From the NCBI GenBank assembly GCA_003224525.1, contig QHZB01000202.1, positions 31,688 through 66,297 on the forward strand: a stretch of 34,610 nucleotides of DNA, read 5' to 3'. The stretch is from Acidobacteriota bacterium. GTDB lineage: Bacteria; Acidobacteriota; Terriglobia; Acidiferrales; UBA7541. Below, piece by piece: positions 6,713 through 14,173 of the stretch. Made by a program: the position numbers and the translations under genes. The notes beneath the pieces are model-generated. The model was not told the DNA's origin. It did no database searches and was given only the letters and a program-made list of their open reading frames with translations. Positions within the stretch are counted from its first letter, which is position 1; each line of letters opens with the position of its first letter.

Positions 6713-9411
6713 GAGATTTGTTTCTTCAGCTCGGCGAGGAGATTGAGTGCGTCGAGTGGCCTCAACTGGTCGAGGTCGGCGCCGCGCAATTTCTCTAACA
6801 CCTCGCGATCAAGCGCAGTGAAGAGCACCTGCTGATTGCCGTTCTTGTTGGCGAGGTGGGAGGCGCCGGGAGAAAGCGTCTCGCTGAGTTCGTGTTCGCT
6901 CTGTTCATGCCTTTTTAGGACTTCGCGGGCGCGTTCAATCACGCTGCGAGGGAGCCCGGCGAGGCGGGCAACTTCGATGCCGTAGCTCTTGTCCGCGCTG
7001 CCGGGTTCGACACGGCGCAGAAAAATGATCTCGCTGGGCGTTTCCTTGACGGACACGTGAACGTTCTTGACCGCGGGGAGAAGGTCGCCAAGTTCCGTCA
7101 GTTCGTGATAGTGCGTGGCGAAGAGCGTGCGCGCGCGAGTGTGCTTCTGGAGGTGCTCGATGACGGCCCAAGCGATGGAGAGGCCATCGAACGTGGAGGT
7201 GCCGCGGCCGACTTCATCGAGGAGCACGAGACTCGCGGGAGTGGCGGAATTCAGGATGGCGGCGACTTCGCTCATTTCGACGAGGAAGGTCGAGCGCCCG
7301 CGGGCGAGATTGTCGCTCGCACCGATGCGCGTGAAGATGCGGTCGGTGATGGGCAACTTCGCCTGGCGCGCGGGAACGAAAGAGCCCATCTGCGCCATCA
7401 GGACGATAAGGGCGGACTGGCGAAGATAGGTGGACTTGCCACCCATGTTTGGGCCAGTGATGAGCAGAAGCTGCTGCCGCCCGTGCTCGAAGCAAAGATC
7501 GTTGGGAACGAAGCGCTCGCCTTTTTGGCGCAGCAGCTCTTCGATCACGGGATGGCGCCCGCCGATGATGAGGAGTTCGCCGGTGGAGTTGAACTCGGGG
7601 CGGGAATAGCCGCGATCGGCGGCCAGTTTTGCGAACGCGGTGAGAACGTCCAGCTGTGCGACCGCCGCGGCGGTACGGCGCAAGCGCGCGGCTTTGGCGG
7701 CCACGGATGAACGCACATCGACAAAAAGCTGGCGCTCGATTTCCAGGATGCGCTCATCGGCGGCGAGGATCTTCCGCTCGTATTCTTTCAGCTCGGATGA
7801 AGTAAACCGCTCGGCGTTGACTAACGTTTGTTTGCGCTCGTAGTCCGCCGGGGCGAGATGCAGGTTGGCTTTCGAAATTTCAATGTAGTAGCCAAAGATT
7901 TGATTGAAGCGAATCTTTAGCGAGCCGATGCCCGTGCGTTTGCGCTCGCGCTCTTCCATGGCGGCGATGATCTGCTTGCTGTGCTGGCTGAGGTCGCGAA
8001 GTTCATCCAGCTCGGCATGGTAACCGCTGCGGATCATGCCGGGATCGGTGGCCAGGGCGGGCGGCTCGTCGGCGATGGCGCGTTCGAGCCGATCGCGGAC
8101 GTCGGCGAGTTCGTCGATTTCCTGATGGAGGTGACGAAGAAGTTCGCTTCCGCCGGCGGGGGGCGGCGTAAGGAAATTTTTCAGCACCGGTAACTGTACA
8201 AGCGACTTGCGCAGCACCACGAGCTCACGCGGAGTCGCAAGTCCCAGCGTGATGCGGCTGGTGAGCCGCTCGAGATCGAGGATGCCTTTGAGTTCCTTGC
8301 GGATTTCGCCGCGCACCACGGTTTGTTGGACGAGGTGTCCGACGGCATTGAGGCGGGCGTCGATGGCCTCGCTATCGATGAGCGGGCGGAGCATCCAGGA
8401 GCGCAGAAGTCGCGCGCCCATGCCGGTCACGGTGGCGTCCAGCACGGCAATCAGAGTAGCAGGGCCAGTCGTGCGGCCGGCTTCCTCAGTGAAGATGGGC
8501 GCGAGTAGCTCCAGGTTGCGTACCGACACGGGATCGAGTACGAGAGCAAGGTGTTGCTCGTAGTAGCGGACGCGGTCGAGATGCCGCAATGCTTCGACGC
8601 TGGAGGCACCCACGTTTTCATTGGTGGCCGCAGAGCGGTCGCCGCGCGCGGCGTTTTCTCGGAGATAGTGAACGATGGCGCCGGAGGCGGCCAGCGCTTG
8701 CGGGTGCTCGTCGAGGCCGAAACCCGTGAGTTCGGCAACGCCAAACTGTTCGCGAAGGATGCGTTCGGCGTAGTCGCGCTGGAAGACCCAGTCTTCGAGG
8801 CGGGATTCCACGCCACCAACACCTTCCAGGAGCGATGTCTTTGCAGTTTCGAAAAGCTGTTGCGGCCGGGGAAGTAGAGTTTCCCGCGGTCGCAGCAACT
8901 GAAGTTCGTCGCGAAGAGCGTCATCGGCGCGGGCGCCGGAGAATTCGGTGGCCTGAAATTCTCCGGTGGAAAGATCGACGAAAGCGAGGCCGATGGGTGA
9001 ACCACCGGCATGTTTGGCGACGGACGCGAGGAAATTGTTTTCGCGGGCGTCAAGAAGTGCACCGTCAGTAGCCGTACCCGGCGTTATGACGCGCACCACC
9101 TCGCGGCGCACGAGCTTTTTGCCCAGACCGGGCAGTTCCATCTGATCGCAGATCGCGATCTTGAAGCCGGCGCGAATCAGGCGCGCGATGTAGCCTTCGG
9201 CGGCGTGGTACGGAACGCCACACATGGGAATAGGCTGGCCCTTCTCGCGGTTGCGCGAGGTGAGAGTGATTTGAAGCTCGCGCGCGGCGATGATCGCGTC
9301 TTCGTAAAATAGTTCGTAGAAATCGCCAAGACGGAAGAGCAGCAGGGCGTGCGGGTAGCGCGCCTTGATGGCGTGATACTGCTGCATCAGTGGTGTTGTA
9401 GGCTCGCTCAT
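6709..9411 (-). CDS. mutS: DNA mismatch repair protein MutS
   Basis: A 900-residue mismatch-recognition ATPase, close to the usual 850-900. The N-terminal mismatch-binding domain holds the Phe-X-Glu wedge as F31-Y32-E33 in GDFYELF, followed by ITLTSRNREKGQPIPMCGVPYHA. The connector, core (LDRVRYYEQHLALVLDPVSVRNL region) and clamp domains follow. The ABC-type ATPase has Walker A GPNMGGKST at about residues 652-660, Walker B LVLLDEVGRGTSTFDG and FATHYHEL. The C-terminal dimerisation helix region ends LNLLAELKKQ. The protein binds mispairs and recruits MutL, and no MutL gene is in the window. It is the first gene of a leftward group with anmK and the binding lipoprotein, overlapping anmK by 4 bp. 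A 116-base gap separates it from the oligopeptidase B gene upstream. Confidence 0.97.
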   Translation of the reverse strand: MSEPTTPLMQQYHAIKARYPHALLLFRLGDFYELFYEDAIIAARELQITLTSRNREKGQPIPMCGVPYHAAEGYIARLIRAGFKIAICDQMELPGLGKKLVRREVVRVITPGTATDGALLDARENNFLASVAKHAGGSPIGLAFVDLSTGEFQATEFSGARADDALRDELQLLRPRETLLPRPQQLFETAKTSLLEGVGGVESRLEDWVFQRDYAERILREQFGVAELTGFGLDEHPQALAASGAIVHYLRENAARGDRSAATNENVGASSVEALRHLDRVRYYEQHLALVLDPVSVRNLELLAPIFTEEAGRTTGPATLIAVLDATVTGMGARLLRSWMLRPLIDSEAIDARLNAVGHLVQQTVVRGEIRKELKGILDLERLTSRITLGLATPRELVVLRKSLVQLPVLKNFLTPPPAGGSELLRHLHQEIDELADVRDRLERAIADEPPALATDPGMIRSGYHAELDELRDLSQHSKQIIAAMEERERKRTGIGSLKIRFNQIFGYYIEISKANLHLAPADYERKQTLVNAERFTSSELKEYERKILAADERILEIERQLFVDVRSSVAAKAARLRRTAAAVAQLDVLTAFAKLAADRGYSRPEFNSTGELLIIGGRHPVIEELLRQKGERFVPNDLCFEHGRQQLLLITGPNMGGKSTYLRQSALIVLMAQMGSFVPARQAKLPITDRIFTRIGASDNLARGRSTFLVEMSEVAAILNSATPASLVLLDEVGRGTSTFDGLSIAWAVIEHLQKHTRARTLFATHYHELTELGDLLPAVKNVHVSVKETPSEIIFLRRVEPGSADKSYGIEVARLAGLPRSVIERAREVLKRHEQSEHELSETLSPGASHLANKNGNQQVLFTALDREVLEKLRGADLDQLRPLDALNLLAELKKQIS

Positions 9412-9527
9412 TCGTCAATCATCAGTCTTAGTTACACCGTTCTCTATGTTTACGCCTGCCTGTAGTTGCGCAGCATGCGGCGCCACTACAAAGACAATCT
9501 CCGCCCGGCGGACCGGCGGTGAGCCGA

Positions 9528-11693
9528 TCATTCCTTGATGCCTAGATGCGTCAGGAAGAAACCATAATCCAGGGCAATCTCGCGCAAATAGTCATAGCGG
9601 CCGGAAGCGCCGCCGTGTCCCGCACCCATGTTGATTTTGAGCAGCAGCGGATTCGAATCGGTTTTCAATGTGCGCATTTTCGCAACGAATTTCGCGGGTT
9701 CCCAGTACATCACCTGGCTGTCATTCAGCCCCGTTTTTGCCAATATCGCAGGGTAAGCCTTCCGCTCCAGGTTGGTGTAGGGACAATACGACTTCATGCA
9801 GAAATATTCTTCCGCGATTTGCGGATTGCCCCATTCCTCGTATTCGCTGACGGTCAGCGGGAGAGACGCGTCGAGCATGGTATTCAACACGTCGACGAAG
9901 GGCACATGGCTGATGACCATGCGAAAAAGATCAGGGCGCATGTTCGCCACGGCACCCATAAGAAGGCCGCCGGCGCTGCCGCCCTCAATGCCGAGTTTCT
10001 CCGGCGCCGTGTAGCGTTGCGCAATCAGGTGTTCAGCAGCGGCGATGAAGTCCGTGAACGTATTACGTTTTTGTTTCAGGCGGCCGGCGTCGTGCCACGG
10101 TTTTCCGAGCTCTCCGCCGCCGCGGATGTGAGCGACGGCGTAGATCACGCCGCGGTCCAGCAAGCTGAGCCGATTCGAATTGAAATTGACCGGCACTGAG
10201 ATTCCGTAGCCGCCGTAACCATAGAGAAGTAGCGGGGCAGAGCCATCGCGCCGCGTATCGCGGCGGTGCACGATGGAAATAGGCACGCGGGTGCCGTCCG
10301 GAGCCGTGGCATGCAAACGCTCGCTAACGTATTGGGCAGGATCGTAGCCGCCGAGCACGGGTTGCTGCTTCCGAAGGCTTCGTTCACGCGTGCGAACGTC
10401 GTAGTCGAAAATGGAACGAGGAGTTACGAACGATTCATATTGGAATCGCACATGGGAGGCGCCGAATTCCGGGTTTTCACCGATGGAAGCGTTGTACGCG
10501 GGCTCGGCGAATTCGATGCGATGCGACGCGGCGAGAGCGCTGGGGCCGTCCGCGGTCAAATCCACGATGCGGAGAAAAGGGAGGCCGCCTTCGCGTTCGA
10601 ATAGCACCAGGTGAGTCTGGAAAACCTCTGCGGCGGCAAGCATGACTTCCGGGCGATTGGGAATAATCTCGCGCCAGAATTCTCGGCGTGGGTCGGTCAC
10701 CGGGGCGGTCATGAGTCGGAAGGTACGCCCGTCGGAATTCGTGCGAATGTAAAACACTCCCTCATTTGAATGAGGTGCCAGCCCGGGATGTGCCGCGGCG
10801 AGCGGACCGGGATGATGATCCGCGTAATATTCATGGTTGTCTTCGCGCGGAGCGACGAGCCGAAATTCTCCGGTGGGCCGATCGGCGCGCAAGAAGCGGA
10901 CTTCGCTGGCCGTATGACTAGCGATGGTGAGAAGTAGGAAAGCGCCGCTGCGCGTACGTTCCACCGCGATTCGAAAGCGCTCGTCGGTCTCCTCGTAGAG
11001 CAAGGGGTCCGGTTCGGCGGAGCCCAGAACATGCCGATAGAGCCGGTGAGAGCGCTTGGTCGTTTCGTCTTCGACGGTGTAGAACAGCGTACGATTGTCG
11101 CAGGCCCACGCGACACTAGTGATGCGTTCGAATTGCTTGGGAAAGGTGGTCCCGGTACGCAGATCTTTGACTTGAAGCACGTATTGGCGGAAACCCGTAG
11201 TATCGGTTGAATAGGCCAACAGGTGATTGTCATCGCTGACTTCAAAGGACTCCACAGAGAAAAAGGAATGACCTTCAGCGAGGGCGTTTAAGTCTAGGAG
11301 GAGTTGCTCGTCAAAGAATGCAGTACCGGGCTGGCGAAAATACAGCGGGTATTGCAGGCCTTCAAATGTCTTTGTGAAATATTGGTAACCGCGAAGCGTG
11401 TGGGGGACGGTAAGATCTGTTTGCTGGATGCGGCCCAGCATTTCCTGATAAAGCTTTTCTTGGAATGCCTCGGTCGGCTTGAGAACGGCATCGGTGTACG
11501 CGTTTTCGGCCTTCAGATAGGCGATGACTTCGGGGGTTTCCTTGCGGCGAAGCCAGGCGTAATGATCGACGCGGCGGTCGCCATGCAAAACGTGCTCCAC
11601 GGGTTCGCGCCGGGCGACCGGGGGCTTGAGAATTGTACTTGCTGAAGTTTCCTGGGCTGGCGCTGGCGTGGCGGTGTTGGCGTCCGGGTTCAT
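9528..11693 (-). CDS. ptrB: Oligopeptidase B (S9A prolyl-oligopeptidase family)
   Basis: A 721-residue serine peptidase that cuts short peptides after Arg or Lys. The N-terminal part (to about residue 420) is the seven-bladed propeller that gates substrate entry, beginning with the HGDRRVDHYAWLR segment typical of the S9A family. The alpha/beta-hydrolase domain has GYGGYGI, then HIRGGGELGKPWH and the nucleophile S573 in GGSAGG. The likely charge-relay residues are D658 (in GLNDSQVMYWEP) and H693 (in GAGHGG). EYEEWGNP, shared by oligopeptidase B enzymes, is present. There is no signal peptide; the Ala/Pro/Thr-rich first 30 residues look like a flexible tail, so a cytosolic location is most likely. 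It is transcribed away from the CYTH gene, and its start is fixed by a short AAGAGA ribosome site. Confidence 0.93.
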   Translation of the reverse strand: MNPDANTATPAPAQETSASTILKPPVARREPVEHVLHGDRRVDHYAWLRRKETPEVIAYLKAENAYTDAVLKPTEAFQEKLYQEMLGRIQQTDLTVPHTLRGYQYFTKTFEGLQYPLYFRQPGTAFFDEQLLLDLNALAEGHSFFSVESFEVSDDNHLLAYSTDTTGFRQYVLQVKDLRTGTTFPKQFERITSVAWACDNRTLFYTVEDETTKRSHRLYRHVLGSAEPDPLLYEETDERFRIAVERTRSGAFLLLTIASHTASEVRFLRADRPTGEFRLVAPREDNHEYYADHHPGPLAAAHPGLAPHSNEGVFYIRTNSDGRTFRLMTAPVTDPRREFWREIIPNRPEVMLAAAEVFQTHLVLFEREGGLPFLRIVDLTADGPSALAASHRIEFAEPAYNASIGENPEFGASHVRFQYESFVTPRSIFDYDVRTRERSLRKQQPVLGGYDPAQYVSERLHATAPDGTRVPISIVHRRDTRRDGSAPLLLYGYGGYGISVPVNFNSNRLSLLDRGVIYAVAHIRGGGELGKPWHDAGRLKQKRNTFTDFIAAAEHLIAQRYTAPEKLGIEGGSAGGLLMGAVANMRPDLFRMVISHVPFVDVLNTMLDASLPLTVSEYEEWGNPQIAEEYFCMKSYCPYTNLERKAYPAILAKTGLNDSQVMYWEPAKFVAKMRTLKTDSNPLLLKINMGAGHGGASGRYDYLREIALDYGFFLTHLGIKE

Positions 11694-11813
11694 CTGTCTC
11701 TTTTTTGTCGAGGACCGCGGTGCGGCCCATCTTTAACAAAGACCGCAATACAGTCCATCGTTGATGCGCGCGACGGGGTGGGGCGACGCGCGGAATGATT
11801 CGGGTGCCTTCGC

Positions 11814-11819
11814 TATACT
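11814..11819 (+). promoter_or_regulatory. Possible -10 element for the CYTH gene
   Basis: TATACT matches the sigma-70 -10 consensus at five of six positions and would start transcription about 47 bases before the ATG at 11873. No convincing -35 hexamer is seen 16-18 bases upstream, so the call is weak. Confidence 0.3.
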
Positions 11820-11872
11820 ATCGGAAGTCGGCGGCAGGAGAAAGCAGCCTGCGGCGGAGCGTGAGCAACCCA

Positions 11873-12541
11873 ATGGCAAGAGAGACTGAAATCAAGCTGA
11901 GGATCAGCGATGTGCGCGCGTTTCATCGCGCTTTGAAGCGCATCGGAGCGCGCCCCGGCGGCCCCGGAAGCTCCAAAGTTCATGAAGAAAATGTGATTTT
12001 CGACACGCCGCAGGGTGGACTTGCCAAGCATGGCCAATTGCTGCGCATTCGGACGGAGACGCCCGAAATTCGAGGGAAGGCAAAGACCACAGGAGCGAAA
12101 CAACGCGTGGTTTTGACCTTCAAGCAGCCGATGGTGCAGACCCCGGTCGCAGGTTTGCAGAGCTCTTCTTATGGGTCATACAAGATCCGAGAAGAGATTG
12201 AACTCGAGGTCACTGACCCCGGGAATCTCACCAGAATTTTCGAAGGGCTGGGGATGAGCGGCTGGTTCCGTTATGAGAAGTACCGCACGACTTTTCGCCT
12301 TCCCGATTCGAAAGCCTGGGCCAATGGCCTTCTGATTGAACTCGACGAAACGCCCATCGGGACCTTTGTGGAACTGGAAGGGCCTTCGCCTGCGATCGAT
12401 CGGGCGGCCGAGGAGCTGGGATTTACGAAACACGACTATGTCTTGAAGAGCTATCTCCGCTTGTACATGGAAGACTGCCGCCGGAAAGGGGAAGAACCAC
12501 GTCACATGGTCTTTCCGAACGGCAAGAGACGCTCCCCATAG
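11873..12541 (+). CDS. CYTH-domain protein (class IV adenylate cyclase / triphosphatase-like)
   Basis: A 222-residue single-domain protein of the CYTH superfamily, whose members bind a triphosphate group in an eight-stranded tunnel. The signature ExExK appears at once as E4-T5-E6-I7-K8. It is followed by FDTPQGGLAKHGQLLRIR (the usual DTP...G..LRIR pattern), the VVLTFKQP strand, REEIELEV, and the late LDETPIGTFVELEGP strand with the metal-binding acidic residues. It resembles the CyaB branch, but CYTH proteins range from adenylate cyclase to inorganic triphosphatase to thiamine-triphosphatase-like, so no reaction is assigned. The start at 11873 puts the signature at the N-terminus as in relatives. 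The frame opens at 11795, but that extension overlaps a likely promoter. It is followed immediately by a hairpin that includes the last base of its stop codon. Confidence 0.85.
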   Translation: MARETEIKLRISDVRAFHRALKRIGARPGGPGSSKVHEENVIFDTPQGGLAKHGQLLRIRTETPEIRGKAKTTGAKQRVVLTFKQPMVQTPVAGLQSSSYGSYKIREEIELEVTDPGNLTRIFEGLGMSGWFRYEKYRTTFRLPDSKAWANGLLIELDETPIGTFVELEGPSPAIDRAAEELGFTKHDYVLKSYLRLYMEDCRRKGEEPRHMVFPNGKRRSP

Positions 12542-12572
12542 GCATTCGAATAAAAAATGCGCCTCGAATGCC
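12541..12572 (+). terminator. Perfect 9-bp hairpin at the end of the CYTH gene
   Basis: GGCATTCGA (12541-12549) pairs perfectly with TCGAATGCC (12564-12572) across a 14-base loop. The first stem base is the last base of the CYTH stop codon. A loose T-rich stretch follows (ATTCTGTTCTT). It probably ends or stabilises the CYTH transcript, but it is weak as an intrinsic terminator because the stem is AT-mixed and the T tract is interrupted. Confidence 0.5.
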
Positions 12573-12581
12573 ATTCTGTTC

Positions 12582-12610
12582 TTGACAATCCGCAGCACGC
12601 AGCTTATCAA
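12582..12610 (+). promoter_or_regulatory. Sigma-70 promoter for the metal-transport leader
   Basis: A perfect -35 TTGACA (12582-12587), a 17-base spacer, and TATCAA (12605-12610) as the -10, which matches the consensus at four of six positions. Transcription would start near 12617, almost exactly at the first base of a 9-bp hairpin. This is the best promoter in the window by consensus match. Confidence 0.65.
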
Positions 12611-12616
12611 TGCAAC

Positions 12617-12910
12617 TGTGACTGCCAAGCAGTCACATAACGGGGTGAATTTCCTCTCAATGAGTGCGGGCAGCGAACTCGAACCTGGCCCTAGTTGGCC
12701 GGGGCTCCGGTGCAACCTGAAAATGGTTTATCGGCTGGGTATCCGGATGATATCGCGCGAGGCGCAAGCCACAGCGCGAGCGGTCGGGTGGGGAGGGTTC
12801 CCTGGCGGCTAAAGGTAAGTCCATTTGTGTGAGGTACTTGCCCGCGGCCGAAGTTTTTCGGTGCGCGGGTTTTTTGTGGCCGGGATCAGAAGCGCGAGGA
12901 GGATGACGGT
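12617..12910 (+). promoter_or_regulatory. Candidate riboswitch/attenuator leader of the MgtE_N-CBS and Nramp-like genes
   Basis: About 290 bases of non-coding leader lie between the promoter and the ATG at 12911. Visible structure in order: a 9-bp hairpin with a 3-base loop at 12617-12637; a 7-bp hairpin with a 6-base loop at 12684-12703; and a 6-bp stem (12753-12758 with 12774-12779) enclosing GGC-GCAA-GCC, a GNRA-tetraloop hairpin at 12761-12770. An intrinsic terminator ends the leader at 12841-12875. TGCGGGCAG at 12665-12673 is complementary over 9 positions (two wobble pairs) to TTGCCCGCG at 12838-12846, which holds the terminator's whole 5' arm base, so the two pairings exclude each other. 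That is the layout of a transcriptional switch. The strong ribosome site GAGGAGG (12896-12902) lies 8 bases before the start. I do not recognise a named class, and the ligand is unknown; Mg2+ or a related ion is a guess from the genes downstream. Confidence 0.55.
12841..12875 (+). terminator. Intrinsic terminator inside the leader, upstream of the start codon
   Basis: CCCGCG (12841-12846) pairs with CGCGGG (12864-12869) and CCGAA (12848-12852) with TTCGG (12857-12861), with loop GTTT and one small internal mismatch. Six T follow at 12870-12875. It points towards the gene it precedes and lies 35 bases before its ATG, so it is more likely an attenuator than the end of the CYTH transcript. Confidence 0.75.
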
Positions 12911-14152
12911 ATGGATCTCTACGCGACAGAATTGATGGGCGCGAAGACTTACGACGTGGCTGGGAACTATGTCGGACGTGTGCGCGAATTCTTTATCGAG
13001 CCCGCGGAAGCTCCCAATCGTGTCTCTCATTACCTGCTGTCACGGGGCCATTTTCAACCGCTGGTGGCCAAACACGACCAGGTTGCGTCGGTGGCGGCTG
13101 GGAAGATGGAGTTAAGCGTCAGCGAGCGGGCGCTTGAGCTTTACCACCCGAACGAGTCGTGGCTGGCGGTTCAGAAGGATCTGCTGGATCAACAGATCAT
13201 CGATACCCGCGGCCGAAAGGTCGTGCGTGTAAATGACGTCGATCTGACACCGTTCCGCACGAATGGCAACGTGGAGCTGCGTCTGACACAAGTCGATGTG
13301 GGGCTGCCGGGAGCCGTGCGGCGGCTGCTCCAGGGCGTGGTGCCTCACGCGGTCGTGCGCAAGCTGCAGAGCAAATTGCCGCAGAGCGCGATTCGCTGGG
13401 AGTTTGTGAACCTCGTTGAACCGGACCCCATGCGCCGCGTGAAGCTGCGCATCACGCACGAAAAGCTGGAGGACCTGCACCCGGCGGACCTGGCGGAAAT
13501 CATGGAGGATCTGTCCGCGGCGGAGCGGCAGGGAATTATCGCGTCGCTGGACGAAGAGACCGCGGCCGCGGTTCTCGCAGAGTTGGACGAGCGGCTCACC
13601 ACACAAATCGTGGAAAAACTGGATCCGGAGAAGGCGGCAGACATTCTGGAAGAAATGGCCCCGGACGCGGCTGCCGACCTTCTGGCGGATTTGTCCAAGG
13701 AAATATCCGATGAGCTTTTGGATGAGATGCCCGGCCAGGAAGCCGACGAGGTCCGAGAATTGCTGGAGTTTGACCCCGCAACGGCCGGCGGCATGATGAA
13801 CCCTCAATTCGCATATGTGGGCGAGGATTCCACGCGGGAGGAAGTTCTGGAGTGGATGCGCGGGGAGGAGTTGAACTATGACCAGCTTGACACGATCGTG
13901 CTGCTGGACCGTTTGGCACAGTTTTCGGGCACCGTTCCCGTTGCGCGGCTTCTTCTGGCGGCGGGCGATCAGCGCATGGCAGAGCTGAAGATGGAACCAC
14001 TGCTCAGCCTGCCCTCCGATGCGGACGAAAAAGAAGTCTTCGAGCTTTTCGACAAGTACAACCTGCGGATGTTGACGGTGGTTGACAAAGAACACCAGCC
14101 GATTGGAGCCATCACGGTGGATGACGTGGTGTCGCGACTGGTGAAGCAATAG
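12911..14152 (+). CDS. Cytosolic PRC-barrel / MgtE_N / CBS-pair protein, probable metal-transport regulator
   Basis: A 413-residue soluble protein with no membrane segment. Residues 1-75 resemble a PRC barrel (GAKTYDVAGNYVGRVREF), and a second PRC-like segment follows near 85-150 (IIDTRGRKVVRVNDVDL). Residues 185-290 are the MgtE N-terminal superhelical domain: HPADLAEIMEDL, then repeated LDEETAAAVLAEL, LDPEKAADILEEM and MAPDAAADLLADL units, and ATAGGMM at 290-296. Residues 297-413 form a CBS pair ending in GAITVDDVVSRLVKQ. In full-length MgtE these two domains sense Mg2+ and gate the pore; here the protein stops where the membrane domain would begin. An Nramp-fold transporter gene follows after 21 bases, so it may regulate that transporter. 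The start is supported by GAGGAGG 8 bases upstream. Expression is probably controlled by the leader and terminator before it. Confidence 0.88.
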   Translation: MDLYATELMGAKTYDVAGNYVGRVREFFIEPAEAPNRVSHYLLSRGHFQPLVAKHDQVASVAAGKMELSVSERALELYHPNESWLAVQKDLLDQQIIDTRGRKVVRVNDVDLTPFRTNGNVELRLTQVDVGLPGAVRRLLQGVVPHAVVRKLQSKLPQSAIRWEFVNLVEPDPMRRVKLRITHEKLEDLHPADLAEIMEDLSAAERQGIIASLDEETAAAVLAELDERLTTQIVEKLDPEKAADILEEMAPDAAADLLADLSKEISDELLDEMPGQEADEVRELLEFDPATAGGMMNPQFAYVGEDSTREEVLEWMRGEELNYDQLDTIVLLDRLAQFSGTVPVARLLLAAGDQRMAELKMEPLLSLPSDADEKEVFELFDKYNLRMLTVVDKEHQPIGAITVDDVVSRLVKQ

Positions 14153-14173
14153 CAAGGGAATTCGAGCCGATTG

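Noticed and set aside
12641-12690. Resemblance of GGGGTGAAT and CGAACC in the leader to the c-di-AMP (ydaO) riboswitch
   Set aside because: Only short strings agree. The conserved 5' segment and the long CAGCTAACC-type 3' segment of that class were not found, so it is not called as ydaO.
12617-12910. M-box (Mg2+) or yybP-ykoY (Mn2+) riboswitch identity for the leader
   Set aside because: The conserved core strings of both classes, as I remember them, are absent. The genes downstream suggest metal control, but the class stays unassigned.
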